Below are positions 1-8,416 of a stretch of DNA of 39,127 nucleotides, piece after piece. The notes beneath the pieces are model-generated. The model was not told the DNA's origin. It saw only the letters and a list, made by a program, of their open reading frames with translations, and searched no databases. A program made the translations under genes and the position numbers. The stretch's first letter is position 1, and each line of letters begins with the position of its first letter. This stretch comes from an uncultured Phycisphaerales bacterium (GTDB lineage Bacteria; Planctomycetota; Phycisphaerae; Phycisphaerales; UBA1924). The stretch covers positions 1 through 39,127 of the forward strand of contig CALLYM010000210.1 in assembly GCA_937858155.1 (NCBI GenBank), written 5' to 3'.

Positions 1-156
1 AGCGCGGGCGGAACCGGTCGGGGGATCGGCCGGCGCTTCGGGCTCCGGGCGGGGCTCCGGGTTGGTGGGGTCGCCGCCGGTGGGTTCCGCGTCCGGCTTG
101 AGCAGCAGGCCGCCGGCAGCAGCGGCGAGCAGGGCCGCCTTGTTCTTGATGAGCAT
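1..156 (-). CDS. Possible in-frame internal start for a scaffold protein (Nu3-like), partial
   Basis: Inside the protease frame an ATG at 156 opens MLIKNKAALLAAAAGG. It is preceded by GGAG at 163-166 with a 6-base spacer, a good ribosome site for an internal codon. In lambda the scaffold Nu3 is made from an in-frame start inside gene C. The position, after the catalytic domain and at the start of an Ala/Pro-rich tail, is the same here. The product would share the protease C-terminus. Only 52 codons are visible, so the length cannot be judged. This is inference from context and the ribosome site. Confidence 0.35.
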   Translation of the reverse strand, partial: MLIKNKAALLAAAAGGLLLKPDAEPTGGDPTNPEPRPEPEAPADPPTGSARA

Positions 157-1179
157 ACCTGACTCCGTAACTGTGCGCGGGGGTGTCCCGGCACTTGCCG
201 CCGCCGGCTTGCCCGCGACCATCGCGGGACCACCTGCGGGTTTGTCCTTGTGTGCGGGCTCGACCGCGACGCGCTGCCGCGGGCCCTTCTGCAGTTGTGC
301 GAGCAGCTTCTCGGCGCTCTGCACGACGCCGTCCGCAAGCCCGAGGCGCACCGCCTCAGAGCCCACGTGGGCGCGTCCGTCCGCCAGCTTGTCGAGCGAC
401 GACGCCAGGCCGCGGCGGCCGCGGATGACCGCCGCCTTGAACTTCGCGCCCAGCGCGTCGACCTCCGCCTGGATGCCAGCGATCTCTTCGGCGCTGATCG
501 GCACGCCGTCCATGCCGACGCCCTTGTGGGGGCCCGACCGGACCAGGTGCACCTTGAAGCCCTTGTCTTCAGCCCAGCGCGACGAATCGACGACGGCTGT
601 AAACACGCCGATGGCCCCGACCATCGCGAGCGGGGTGGCGTAGAACTCGCCGCACTGGCTGCCGATCCAGTACGCGCAGCTGGCCGCGGTATCGTCGGCG
701 AGGGCCACCGTCCGCAGCCCGGACTCGCGCAGGTCGGTGATGTCGGTCGCGAGCTGCTCGACGCCGGAGACTTCGCCGCCGGGCGAGTCGATGTGGAAGA
801 GTGCGGTGTGGATCTTGCCGTCGTTCCACAATCCCTTGACGCCGGCGACGGCCTTCCGGAGCCGCTCGTAGCTCATGCCGCGGCCCCCAGACGCCGTATC
901 CACGCTGCGGGAGTACTTGTTCAGGATGCCGCCGACGCCGATGACGGCGACGCCGTTACGGACGTTGTAGAGCGGGCCCATGACGGCCTCGCTGTACGGC
1001 GCGGGCGGCGCGTCCTCGTTCCCGTCCGCCACTCCGCCGCGGTACTCGCGCAGGTCTTCCTTCGCGATGATGGTCTCCCGACCCTCCAGGTGCCGCTGCA
1101 CGATCACGTGCGCGACCTTGCGGAGATACTCGGGCTCCATGCCCCAGGCGGCGCGCTGTAGTGCTTCGATCAGCTTCAC
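1..1179 (-). CDS. Phage head maturation protease, S49 (SppA/ClpP-like) family, 3' end cut by window
   Basis: Open for 393 codons from a GTG at 1179 to the window edge, with no stop. It contains the S49 hallmarks: a DSPGGEV segment, the nucleophile region AASCAYWIGS with the expected catalytic Ser, a VGAIGV segment, and RSGPHKGVG holding the likely catalytic Lys. Phage members of this family (lambda gpC type) cleave scaffold and portal during capsid maturation. The GTG overlaps the portal stop as GTGA, and GGAG lies 9 bases upstream, so the start is well supported. After about residue 300 the protein becomes Ala/Pro/Gly/Glu-rich and low in complexity, as in gpC-Nu3 style protease-scaffold polypeptides. 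The capsid gene would be expected beyond the left edge. Confidence 0.88.
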   Translation of the reverse strand, partial: MKLIEALQRAAWGMEPEYLRKVAHVIVQRHLEGRETIIAKEDLREYRGGVADGNEDAPPAPYSEAVMGPLYNVRNGVAVIGVGGILNKYSRSVDTASGGRGMSYERLRKAVAGVKGLWNDGKIHTALFHIDSPGGEVSGVEQLATDITDLRESGLRTVALADDTAASCAYWIGSQCGEFYATPLAMVGAIGVFTAVVDSSRWAEDKGFKVHLVRSGPHKGVGMDGVPISAEEIAGIQAEVDALGAKFKAAVIRGRRGLASSLDKLADGRAHVGSEAVRLGLADGVVQSAEKLLAQLQKGPRQRVAVEPAHKDKPAGGPAMVAGKPAAASAGTPPRTVTESGMLIKNKAALLAAAAGGLLLKPDAEPTGGDPTNPEPRPEPEAPADPPTGSARA

Positions 1180-2777
1180 GCTGGCTGCTCCTTCTGCCGG
1201 CGGCGACGGTCCTGCTGCTCGCCCGTCTGCTCGTCTTCCGGCTCCTGGTCGGTGAGCTTGAGGGAGGGCGAAGCCGGCTGCGCTGCGGGCTTCTCGGGAA
1301 GACCCTCCTTCGCCCGCATGTCGCGCTCGAGCTTCTCGGCCTCGATGCGCTGGCGGAGGACCTCGCGGAAGTCGCGGCCCTTCGCGGCGCACGCCATCTG
1401 CAGGGACAGGATGCCCATCGCGAGCTCGGTCTGCGTCGCGTTGGCTTCCTTCTGCGGGTCGATCCAATCCCAACCAGGCGGGAGCGCGAGGAGGCGGCTG
1501 AAGCGCCGGTAGTCCTTCGCGTACGCGGCCTCCTGGTCGGCCGTCATGCTGATGCGCCCGGCCAGTACTTCGAGGGCAAGCCAGCGCCGGTAGAGCGGCA
1601 CGCTCGTCGCGTTCACCACGAACAGCTGCTGCCAGCGGTACCCGCGACGGTCCTCCAGCTGGCCCGAACGCGTCGCGCTGAAATTCTCCTGGCTGTAATC
1701 GCGGGCGAGGGGCGCGTACGAGATGTTCATGCCCGCCGCGCACTTGCGGAGCAGCATGCGCTGCGTGTCGATCGCGGTGGGAGGAGGCAGGTTCGGGGCG
1801 AGCACGTGCGCCTTCGCGCCCTTGGGCAGGTAGCCGACCATGCCGGGCTGCAGCGCGTCCTGCTTGCGGCCGTCGCCATCGACAAAGCCGCTGTCCGCCT
1901 CGCCCTGCGGCACGAGTTCGTCGGTATCAGCGCCCTCGATCGCGATGCCCAGGCACGCCGCCGCGCGAGCGAGCATGAGGTACGCCTCGGAGTAAAGGTC
2001 CTCGTCGCGCACCGTATTGACCACGGCGCACGGCCAGGGCACGCCGCGCAGCTGGCGGAGCCGGCGGGGCACGAAGCACAGGTCCATGTCCTCCGACGAA
2101 ATTCGGCGGGCCTTGCCGAAGCTGCCCAGCCCGAACATGCCGCTGTCGAAGGGGTCCTCGTCGAGGACGTGGTACGCGATCGGCACGTTGTCCTCGTCGA
2201 GCTCGACGGACTGCCGGACCACGGTACCGTCCGAAATGCGGCCCTGAGCGCCAAGCCCGAAAGGGGCCGACAGCGGCATGAGCTCGCGGGGGATGAGCTC
2301 TAACGCCACGTGCTGGGGAACGCCGTTACGCGGACGCACGACCGGCTTGTGCACGCCGACCTCGCCCGCGCTGAAAACTTCCTCAATGAACTGCCGCTGC
2401 ACTCGCCCGATGGATTCCTTGCGGGCGACGTCCACCGCCTCGCAGTACTCGCTCCATCGCTTCTCGATTTCGACGTCGAGCTCGGGGAAGCCGGTGTTCG
2501 GCCGCGTGACGATGCCCGTATCGACAACGTTGTTCGCGATCGTGTCGCGTGCGCCCTTGATGATCGGGTTGTTGTCCGTCAGGTCTCGGCACCGCCACGC
2601 GAGCATGTCGAGGCTCATGTCCGCGAGGGCGTTGGGGCCCAGGCGGCGCGGCGAAAAGTCCGCGTCCGCGCGGCGAGTGCGGCCGCCCGCGTAGCCGGCG
2701 ACGGTCCGCTTCGGCGCGGAAACAGCCCGCTTGGACTTGCGGGCCCTTAGCCTGCGTTGTGCTGGAACTGGAGGCAC
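1176..2777 (-). CDS. Phage portal protein, lambda family
   Basis: 533 residues, the usual size for lambda gpB-type portals (Phage_portal_2). Supporting segments are DNNPIIKGARDTIANNVV near residue 70, the C-terminal-half motif RDYSQENFSATRSGQLEDRR, and GWDWIDPQKEANA, which is characteristic of this family. The portal forms the dodecameric ring at one capsid vertex through which DNA is packaged and to which the tail attaches. The C-terminal 60 residues are charged and Gln/Glu/Arg-rich. It starts with GTG at 2777; no strong ribosome site is seen, so the exact start is uncertain, but the basic N-terminus is typical. It lies 37 bases downstream of the gpW-like gene and overlaps the protease start as GTGA, so the packaging genes form one transcription unit. 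Confidence 0.93.
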   Translation of the reverse strand: MPPVPAQRRLRARKSKRAVSAPKRTVAGYAGGRTRRADADFSPRRLGPNALADMSLDMLAWRCRDLTDNNPIIKGARDTIANNVVDTGIVTRPNTGFPELDVEIEKRWSEYCEAVDVARKESIGRVQRQFIEEVFSAGEVGVHKPVVRPRNGVPQHVALELIPRELMPLSAPFGLGAQGRISDGTVVRQSVELDEDNVPIAYHVLDEDPFDSGMFGLGSFGKARRISSEDMDLCFVPRRLRQLRGVPWPCAVVNTVRDEDLYSEAYLMLARAAACLGIAIEGADTDELVPQGEADSGFVDGDGRKQDALQPGMVGYLPKGAKAHVLAPNLPPPTAIDTQRMLLRKCAAGMNISYAPLARDYSQENFSATRSGQLEDRRGYRWQQLFVVNATSVPLYRRWLALEVLAGRISMTADQEAAYAKDYRRFSRLLALPPGWDWIDPQKEANATQTELAMGILSLQMACAAKGRDFREVLRQRIEAEKLERDMRAKEGLPEKPAAQPASPSLKLTDQEPEDEQTGEQQDRRRRQKEQPA

Positions 2778-2814
2778 GGCCGGGGTCCAGAGCCCTCGCC
2801 GGCGTGGTCAGGCG

Positions 2815-3024
2815 CTACGTGCCGCCTTTGAGGACCACGGGTCGGAAGAGCGGACGCGATTGGGCACGGCGGATTGCGTCCACCTGCTGCATCGCCTGAA
2901 CCACTTCCGCCGGAGACGCTCGCTCGACTTCCGTGCCATCCGGCTGCTTGTACCGCTTTGCAACGGCGGCGTTCACGACGCCGTCCTGCAGAGCCTCCAG
3001 CATTTCTTCCGGTGTCTTTGCCAC
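2815..3024 (-). CDS. Head-tail joining protein, gpW-like
   Basis: A 69-residue protein between the large terminase and the portal, exactly where lambda gpW (68 residues) sits. The residues resemble the gpW pattern: a helical N-terminus (KTPEEMLEALQDGVVN), a short KRYKQPDGTEVERASP segment corresponding to the gpW beta hairpin, then a helix (AEVVQAMQQVDAIRRA). In lambda, gpW stabilises the filled head before tail joining. I choose the GTG at 3024 because AAGGA lies 8 bases upstream and the length then matches the family. The frame is open upstream to an ATG at 3117 overlapping the terminase stop, which would add 31 unlikely residues. Identification rests mainly on size, order and weak similarity. 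Confidence 0.72.
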   Translation of the reverse strand: MAKTPEEMLEALQDGVVNAAVAKRYKQPDGTEVERASPAEVVQAMQQVDAIRRAQSRPLFRPVVLKGGT

Positions 3025-3107
3025 GGTGCGAGTCCTTCGCGCTTCAGACGGCCTTGAGTGAGATGTGCGAAACCAGTCTTCGTCAGCATAGCCGATCGCG
3101 CTGCAAT

Positions 3108-5123
3108 TTACCACCACCCTCCGCGCGATCTGTTACGAACTTTCCAATAGTCGTCGCCCTTTTCCCGCTTGCCGACCGGTTTCCCGCTTGGCGTCCGCTG
3201 GTCCTCCGCCTGGCCGGGACCGAACCGGTGGTAGCGGGCCAGCTGATCGAGCCCGCACTCCAGCGACGCCACGGCCTCGCCATATACGCCCGCCATAGCC
3301 CAATCGTCCCTCCGAATCGCTTCCCACTGCTCTTTCCCCCGGTCCCAGCCGCCCTTTTCCTTCACGGGGACCAGGACGTTCGCCGTCAAGTGGTCCCTGA
3401 AGTCCTCGGGGACCCGCTCAACCAGGAACGTCACGCGGTCTTCGAGCAGCCGGCGCATCTGCCGGTCGACCCACACGTGCCGGTTCATGTCCCAAAGGTT
3501 GACCAGGCCCAGCCTCGGCCGCCCAGGGTCTCGGCGCTTGCGCTCGCTCGCGAGCACCGCGGCCTCTTCCTCCTTGACGTAGTCCTGAAATCGCATCGGG
3601 ATCAGCGGAATCCTCTTCCCGCTGTGCGCATTCACGATTGTCTGCCGGCAGAAGTCGAGCACCTGCTTTGTGAGGAAGGCGCAGTCGATGCCCACGCCCT
3701 TGGGCGTGAGCTCGCCAGCGCGGCGCTCGTCGCTGCCCTCCAGCGGCACCACCAAGTCCCGCAGATACACCGCGAGCGAATCCCACCCGGCCAGCGGGAC
3801 CAAGCCCACGGTGAACTCGTGGCCGTCCGTCGTCCACGCCTGTACCCGCGTCACGAGCGTCGGGTTGTGCTTGGGGTGCTGCACGTCGATACCCACGGTC
3901 AGCAGCCGGCACGAGCTCGGCGCGACCAGGCGGCTCACGACCTTCACCGCATCGTCGACCATCGTGACGGACACGGGCTCTGTTGAGCTTTGGTACGTCT
4001 CTCCCAGGACAATCGTGAAGAACCCGAAGCGGTCCTCCTCGGACTTGCACGACGAGAGCTGTCGCGCGAGGCCAACAATGCTGACGCGCGGGTCGATCGC
4101 GAGCCGGTGGAGCTTGCAGCCGATGAACTCGCGCTGCGCGGCCACTGACGGCGGGAGCGGCGACAGGAATCTGCCGGAGCCGCCGTTGTGCCCAGGCTCG
4201 CTCGGCGACCACATCGCCACCTGCCGTTCGCCGTCCGTAATCTCGCGGCCGCAGTCGGGGTGCGGGCACATGAACTTCGCCGTCTCGGGATCGGGGCGGC
4301 CGTCGCCGAGCGTGCCGGAGTAGTGCACGTGCTTCCACCGCGGCGCAACGGGGTGCTTGCAATGGGGGCAATCAAAGACCCACTCGGACTGGTCCGACAG
4401 GTCCATGAACAGCGCGTTCATGCCGAGCCCCGGACGGCGCGGGTGGCTCCATGCGAAGATGCGGCCGCGGCTCGGCGAGCTCGCGATACGGCCCTGAGCA
4501 ACCTGCCACGCGTTGCCGGTCAGGCCCGCGGGGAAGTTGTCCATGATCCGCTCGTACTCGTCGAGGAATACGAACGTGTAGGGGTAGCTGGTAAGGGGCC
4601 CGAGGCTGCCGGCACCGGCGAAGTCGATGCGGCCGCCCGGGAACACCAGGCGGCGCACGCGGCTCCGGCGCTCCATCTCGGCGACACGGAACAGCTGCAT
4701 GAGGCGCTCGTTGTGCCTGATGCCGCGCTGGAAGTCTTCGGCGAAGTCGCCGGCCTTGTCGCGGTCATCGATCAGGTAGAGGATGGGCGCGGGGTCCGTG
4801 TCCACCATGCTGCGCATCACGTTCGTGAACGCCGTCGTGATGCCGACCTGGCTGGACTTCTCGCAGAGGATGCCCCTCGCGCCGGGGCGGCTGAAGAGCA
4901 GGTCGTGGAAGTCGCGGAGGAAGGGGAGCCGGCTGCAGCGGTAGGGGCCCGGCCACTCGACGCTCATGTCGCTTGGAAGGTGCACGTTCTCTTCGACCCA
5001 CTCGCTGACGCGGACGCGGCGCCTGGGCTCATATACCTTCGCCACGGCCTCCCACACGCGCGCAGACGCAGGGGCCGCGCGGGGCCTGACTCGGCGCTGG
5101 TATGGGAGCGCGGCGGTTGTCAT
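3108..5123 (-). CDS. Phage terminase large subunit, GpA family
   Basis: 671 residues, typical of lambda GpA-type terminases, the ATP-driven motor and nuclease that cuts and packages phage DNA. Visible motifs: the deviant Walker A KSSQVGITT at residues 89-97, Walker B FVFLDEY at 184-190, a zinc-ribbon-like pair (CPHCKHP and CPHPDCGRE) near residues 245-290, and the nuclease-domain segments TVGIDVQHP near 405 and GVGIDCAF near 460. The ATG at 5123 overlaps the upstream methylase stop as ATGA. The protein ends SRGGWW just before the gpW-like gene. Presence with portal, gpW and S49 protease gives a lambda-like packaging module. Confidence 0.95.
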   Translation of the reverse strand: MTTAALPYQRRVRPRAAPASARVWEAVAKVYEPRRRVRVSEWVEENVHLPSDMSVEWPGPYRCSRLPFLRDFHDLLFSRPGARGILCEKSSQVGITTAFTNVMRSMVDTDPAPILYLIDDRDKAGDFAEDFQRGIRHNERLMQLFRVAEMERRSRVRRLVFPGGRIDFAGAGSLGPLTSYPYTFVFLDEYERIMDNFPAGLTGNAWQVAQGRIASSPSRGRIFAWSHPRRPGLGMNALFMDLSDQSEWVFDCPHCKHPVAPRWKHVHYSGTLGDGRPDPETAKFMCPHPDCGREITDGERQVAMWSPSEPGHNGGSGRFLSPLPPSVAAQREFIGCKLHRLAIDPRVSIVGLARQLSSCKSEEDRFGFFTIVLGETYQSSTEPVSVTMVDDAVKVVSRLVAPSSCRLLTVGIDVQHPKHNPTLVTRVQAWTTDGHEFTVGLVPLAGWDSLAVYLRDLVVPLEGSDERRAGELTPKGVGIDCAFLTKQVLDFCRQTIVNAHSGKRIPLIPMRFQDYVKEEEAAVLASERKRRDPGRPRLGLVNLWDMNRHVWVDRQMRRLLEDRVTFLVERVPEDFRDHLTANVLVPVKEKGGWDRGKEQWEAIRRDDWAMAGVYGEAVASLECGLDQLARYHRFGPGQAEDQRTPSGKPVGKREKGDDYWKVRNRSRGGWW

Positions 5124-6124
5124 GCGTCAAACAGCGACCTCGCCTCGTCGGGCACAACGCAGTGGGGGCTGAACCACAGCCGCTCGCGCCGCCGGTTTTC
5201 GTTCGACTCGCCCTGGTTGCCAAAGCCCCCCTGAGCGACCCACGACACGCACTGCCAGTTGTCCGGCATGGCGTGCTCGCCGTCGTAGCCGGCGAGACAG
5301 ATTCGCAGACGTGGGTTGGTGCCATTCTCAATCGCCCACGTCCGTGCGCGGAACGACACGCTTCCCGAGTCGTCGCGGTACATGCCCATCGTTCTGCCGG
5401 TGCTCTGCGCGTACGGCGGGTCGAGGAACACGGCCGCCACGTCGCCGCGCTCGAACGTGTAGCTCGGTGTACAGATTCGCGCGAAGTCACCGCAGCACAC
5501 GCGGACGTCGCGGAGCCTGGCCGCCAGGGCGTTGAACCACAACCGCATGCCCTCCCGCCTCTGGTCCATCTCGGCGCTGATTGCGGCGGCCGCGGCGACG
5601 TCGAGAGCGACGGGCCACGCGTTGGGCCGGAGCGCCCCCTGGTGCTGCGCGACGGGCTTCTTCACGAACCCCTTCTCGCCGCTGCCCGGACCATGCCACA
5701 CGCCGTGGCACCAACCGCTGCCGAACCAGCAGCAGATACCCCAGCACCACCACGCAGCCGTGCGGACGTCGTAAAAGTCCGGATCGTCGAGCATCCGCTG
5801 GCAGAACGCGGCCTTACGCGAGACCTCGACCAGCCACTTGTGCCGCGCAATAAGGTCGACCTCGTTCGCCGGCCAGTCGCACGCCGCGGCGACGGCGTCC
5901 GGGGCCGCCTGGACGGCGCGCCAGAAGTTGGCAACGAACGCGTCGATGTCGTTCACGGCCTCGAACCGCCGGCACCCCGGCGACCACGGCGCGGCGAGCA
6001 GCACCGCGCCCGTGCCGTAGAACGGCTCCGAGAACGCGTCGACCTCGCCAAACCGGGACCACACAGTCTCCGCGCACCGGCTCTTGCCCCCGAACCACAG
6101 ATACGGCGCCTCCAGGGGTGTCAC
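5120..6124 (-). CDS. DNA adenine methylase, D12 class, within the terminase module
   Basis: 334 residues. The D12/Dam-type N6-adenine methyltransferase motifs are clear: FGGKS at residues 11-15 (motif X), EPFYGTG at 33-39 (SAM-binding motif I), NDID at 58-61, and the catalytic DPPY at 235-238. The start is GTG at 6124, overlapping the stop of the small terminase as GTGA, with a near-perfect AGGAGGTG ribosome site. The stop overlaps the large terminase start as ATGA. The gene is therefore translationally coupled into the packaging operon. Phage adenine methylases usually protect DNA against host restriction; position between the terminase subunits suggests expression late, together with packaging. 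The target sequence cannot be told from the protein. Confidence 0.9.
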   Translation of the reverse strand: MTPLEAPYLWFGGKSRCAETVWSRFGEVDAFSEPFYGTGAVLLAAPWSPGCRRFEAVNDIDAFVANFWRAVQAAPDAVAAACDWPANEVDLIARHKWLVEVSRKAAFCQRMLDDPDFYDVRTAAWWCWGICCWFGSGWCHGVWHGPGSGEKGFVKKPVAQHQGALRPNAWPVALDVAAAAAISAEMDQRREGMRLWFNALAARLRDVRVCCGDFARICTPSYTFERGDVAAVFLDPPYAQSTGRTMGMYRDDSGSVSFRARTWAIENGTNPRLRICLAGYDGEHAMPDNWQCVSWVAQGGFGNQGESNENRRRERLWFSPHCVVPDEARSLFDA

Positions 6125-7065
6125 GCCACACCTCCTGCAGCCGCCGTTGCCCGCGCCGCCGCGTCCCGGAGCTCCTTCGTTCTCGTCTCGCGGGCCTCGA
6201 CAACAACGACCTGCACCGCGGAAACGAGCACGCGACGCGCACGCTCGATGTCCACCGATACGCCGCCCTCGGCGAACGCCGCGAGGATGCGGTCGGGGAT
6301 CGTCGTCTGCAGGCGGTCAAAGTCGCTCACCACCATCTCGGCGTGGCGCTCGAGCAGTCCCCGCACGTCGCTGGTCTGCATCCACTCGCCCCGCCGGCGG
6401 GCCTCCTCGTCGCGGCGGTCCTGGATCTTGGCGACTTCGCTGGAGGCGGCCTGGAATGCCTTCGACCACTTCTCGACGCCGCCGATGGCGTCGAGCCCCT
6501 GGGGCTTCTGACCGAGGATGCTCTGGAGCTCGACCACGGCGCGCTCGAGGAGGGCGTCATAGTCCACGCGGCCGTCATCGCCCAGGATCGAGTCGGGCGC
6601 AAGCGTGGAGCCGTTCTCTGCCCTCGCAGCCGCCGGGACCGCACTGGAAGGACCAGGCGAGTCGGACGCGTCCTGCGGGCTCCCCGGGGGCGCGGGCGGC
6701 CGACCTACGGACTTGCCGGCGCGGCCCATCCACTGCGTGAACGCGACGGGGTCGAATACAAACGTCTTGCCGCCGCGGCACGTCGTCCATCCCAGCACCG
6801 GCGCGCCCTCGTGCACGCAGTCCTGCACCCACCTGCGGGTGCGGAACTTCGCGTCGGCCAGCTGAGAACTCGTGCATGCGCCGTCCGGCACGCCGTCGAG
6901 CTTCGCCGTGTCGTCCCACGCGAGTACCTTCGATCGCCAGGCCGGGTCGGCGGATGATGGCAGCGCCTCGTGCGCTGCCACCGGGACAGCGGCGGGGGCT
7001 CCGTCCGTGTTGCCTCCGCCGCCACTTGGGTCCGAACCGACTTGTCCCGCGTCCTGCAGGTCCAC
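6121..7065 (-). CDS. Putative terminase small subunit / DNA-packaging protein
   Basis: 314 residues from a GTG at 7065. The frame is open further upstream to 7527, but that part lies inside the hydrolase gene and is not coding. The start follows the hydrolase stop (7078-7076) by ten bases and has GAGGA just upstream. The N-terminal ~30 residues are Gly/Pro/Ala-rich; residues ~45-115 hold a compact domain with KFRTRRWVQDCV and FDPVAFTQWM that could be a winged-helix DNA-binding fold as in Nu1; the C-terminal half is helical and charged. The role is inferred from order (one methylase gene before the large terminase) and overall layout, not from a confident family match. It ends AGGVA, encoding the ribosome site of the next gene. 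Confidence 0.5.
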   Translation of the reverse strand: MDLQDAGQVGSDPSGGGGNTDGAPAAVPVAAHEALPSSADPAWRSKVLAWDDTAKLDGVPDGACTSSQLADAKFRTRRWVQDCVHEGAPVLGWTTCRGGKTFVFDPVAFTQWMGRAGKSVGRPPAPPGSPQDASDSPGPSSAVPAAARAENGSTLAPDSILGDDGRVDYDALLERAVVELQSILGQKPQGLDAIGGVEKWSKAFQAASSEVAKIQDRRDEEARRRGEWMQTSDVRGLLERHAEMVVSDFDRLQTTIPDRILAAFAEGGVSVDIERARRVLVSAVQVVVVEARETRTKELRDAAARATAAAGGVA

Positions 7066-7075
7066 GGTTCCTCGC

Positions 7076-8416
7076 TTACCCGGCCGGGTACCGCCACTTG
7101 GGCCCGCCCGCCTGTTGCATGCCCAGCGTCGCGCCGAGCATCCCGTTCCACACGTTGCCCTCGATGTACTCAGCGCCGCCGCCGATCGGCGAGTTGAGCG
7201 ATCCGCTCGCGTGAGCGCCGTCGAAGAGGAACCACTTCTGCTGGTTTGCCGGGCCGTTCGCGCACAGCTGATCCTCGTCGACGAATGTCGCGCCGAATTC
7301 CTGCGCCACCTCGTAGTACGCCCACGCGCGAGCAGCGCGGTGCGTGGCGGTGTAGCCGGCCGCGCCGCTGTTGCCACCCTGGAATGGATTACGGAGCAGC
7401 ACCGGCGGCGTGAGACTCGTGTACGAACGCACGTGGTCAATGCCCAGCTGCACCAGGTCGCGGAGCCCTGCCTTGAACAATTGGTATCCGCCGGCGTCGA
7501 GCTCGGTAGAGTGCGCCCCCACGCCATTCTGGCCCGCGCGTACCGACAGCATGTTGATCGCCATGCCCTCGAACCACTTCCTCGCGTACGCAGACGAAAC
7601 GGTCGGCGAGCCGGTGCCGCCGAGGCGGGCCCGCATGTTGTCGATGTTGTCGCTGCCCTGGGCGCAATCGCACCACGCGGTGCCCGGGAGCGGATTCATC
7701 GAGCCGTCGTGAGTGCGGAAGAGCACGCCGAGGATGATGATCTCTTTTCCCGTCTCGTCGTAGTCCGACGGGCTGTTCGCCGGGTCCACCATGAACTGCA
7801 CGCCCGGCACGCCGGTGCCGTTGCCGCACGGCACGTCGACCCAGCGGATCGTGTTGGGGCTCGTCGTCATGTTGACGACGGTCGCCGAGCCCTGCGTCGA
7901 CGCGTCACGCAGGCCCCAAAAGCGAGCGTTCGGCAAGCTCGCGGCGGTCGCGAGGAAGATGACGCGCGCCATAACGTGGACGCCGCTGAATGGATGCGTA
8001 CCGCCCGCGTCGTTCTTCGCGTAGTTTGTGATGTCCGCAAGAACGCACTTCCAATCCGCTGGCGCAAACCACGGACGGTTGCTGGAGTACGCCTTCTTAA
8101 AGGCAATGATGGGGTTGACGCCAGCGCCCCCCGCGCCAGTGACCGCGCCCGGGTTCGGAGCCGTCGCCGCGCCGCTCCCGGTATCAATGGTGATCGTCCC
8201 CGCCCACGCCGGCGGACCGCTGTGCACGTGAACACCGCGGCCGTGCACCGCGACCGGCTTCCAGGTGCGGTGCATCCCGTACGGCCCATTGCCGTTGCTG
8301 CCCGCGTCCGTGCTCTGGCTATCGCCGATCTGACAGAGCACGTTCGTCCGCTGCGCATCAAGCATGGGCAGCATGAATGCGGGCGCGTTCCAGATCGGGG
8401 GAGGAAGGGCCGGCAT
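7076..8416 (-). CDS. SGNH/GDSL-type hydrolase in the late gene cluster
   Basis: 446 residues from the ATG at 8416, which overlaps the preceding stop as TAATG and has GGGGAG 8 bases upstream (a GTG at 8422 is too close to that site). SGNH features: LCQIGDSQS at about residues 28-35, giving block I with Ser33; VRAGQNGVG near residue 300, compatible with the GxND block; and FDGAHAS near the C-terminus, with Asp399 and His402 fitting the DxxH dyad. No secretion signal is seen. SGNH enzymes remove acyl groups from carbohydrates and lipids; on a phage particle this could be a tail-associated esterase acting on surface polysaccharide. The substrate is unknown. Assignment rests on the spaced motifs, with low similarity elsewhere. 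Confidence 0.6.
   Translation of the reverse strand: MPALPPPIWNAPAFMLPMLDAQRTNVLCQIGDSQSTDAGSNGNGPYGMHRTWKPVAVHGRGVHVHSGPPAWAGTITIDTGSGAATAPNPGAVTGAGGAGVNPIIAFKKAYSSNRPWFAPADWKCVLADITNYAKNDAGGTHPFSGVHVMARVIFLATAASLPNARFWGLRDASTQGSATVVNMTTSPNTIRWVDVPCGNGTGVPGVQFMVDPANSPSDYDETGKEIIILGVLFRTHDGSMNPLPGTAWCDCAQGSDNIDNMRARLGGTGSPTVSSAYARKWFEGMAINMLSVRAGQNGVGAHSTELDAGGYQLFKAGLRDLVQLGIDHVRSYTSLTPPVLLRNPFQGGNSGAAGYTATHRAARAWAYYEVAQEFGATFVDEDQLCANGPANQQKWFLFDGAHASGSLNSPIGGGAEYIEGNVWNGMLGATLGMQQAGGPKWRYPAG

Noticed and set aside
7066-7527. Upstream extension of the putative small terminase frame
   Set aside because: The extra part lies entirely inside the SGNH hydrolase gene. The GTG at 7065 directly after the hydrolase stop is the natural start.
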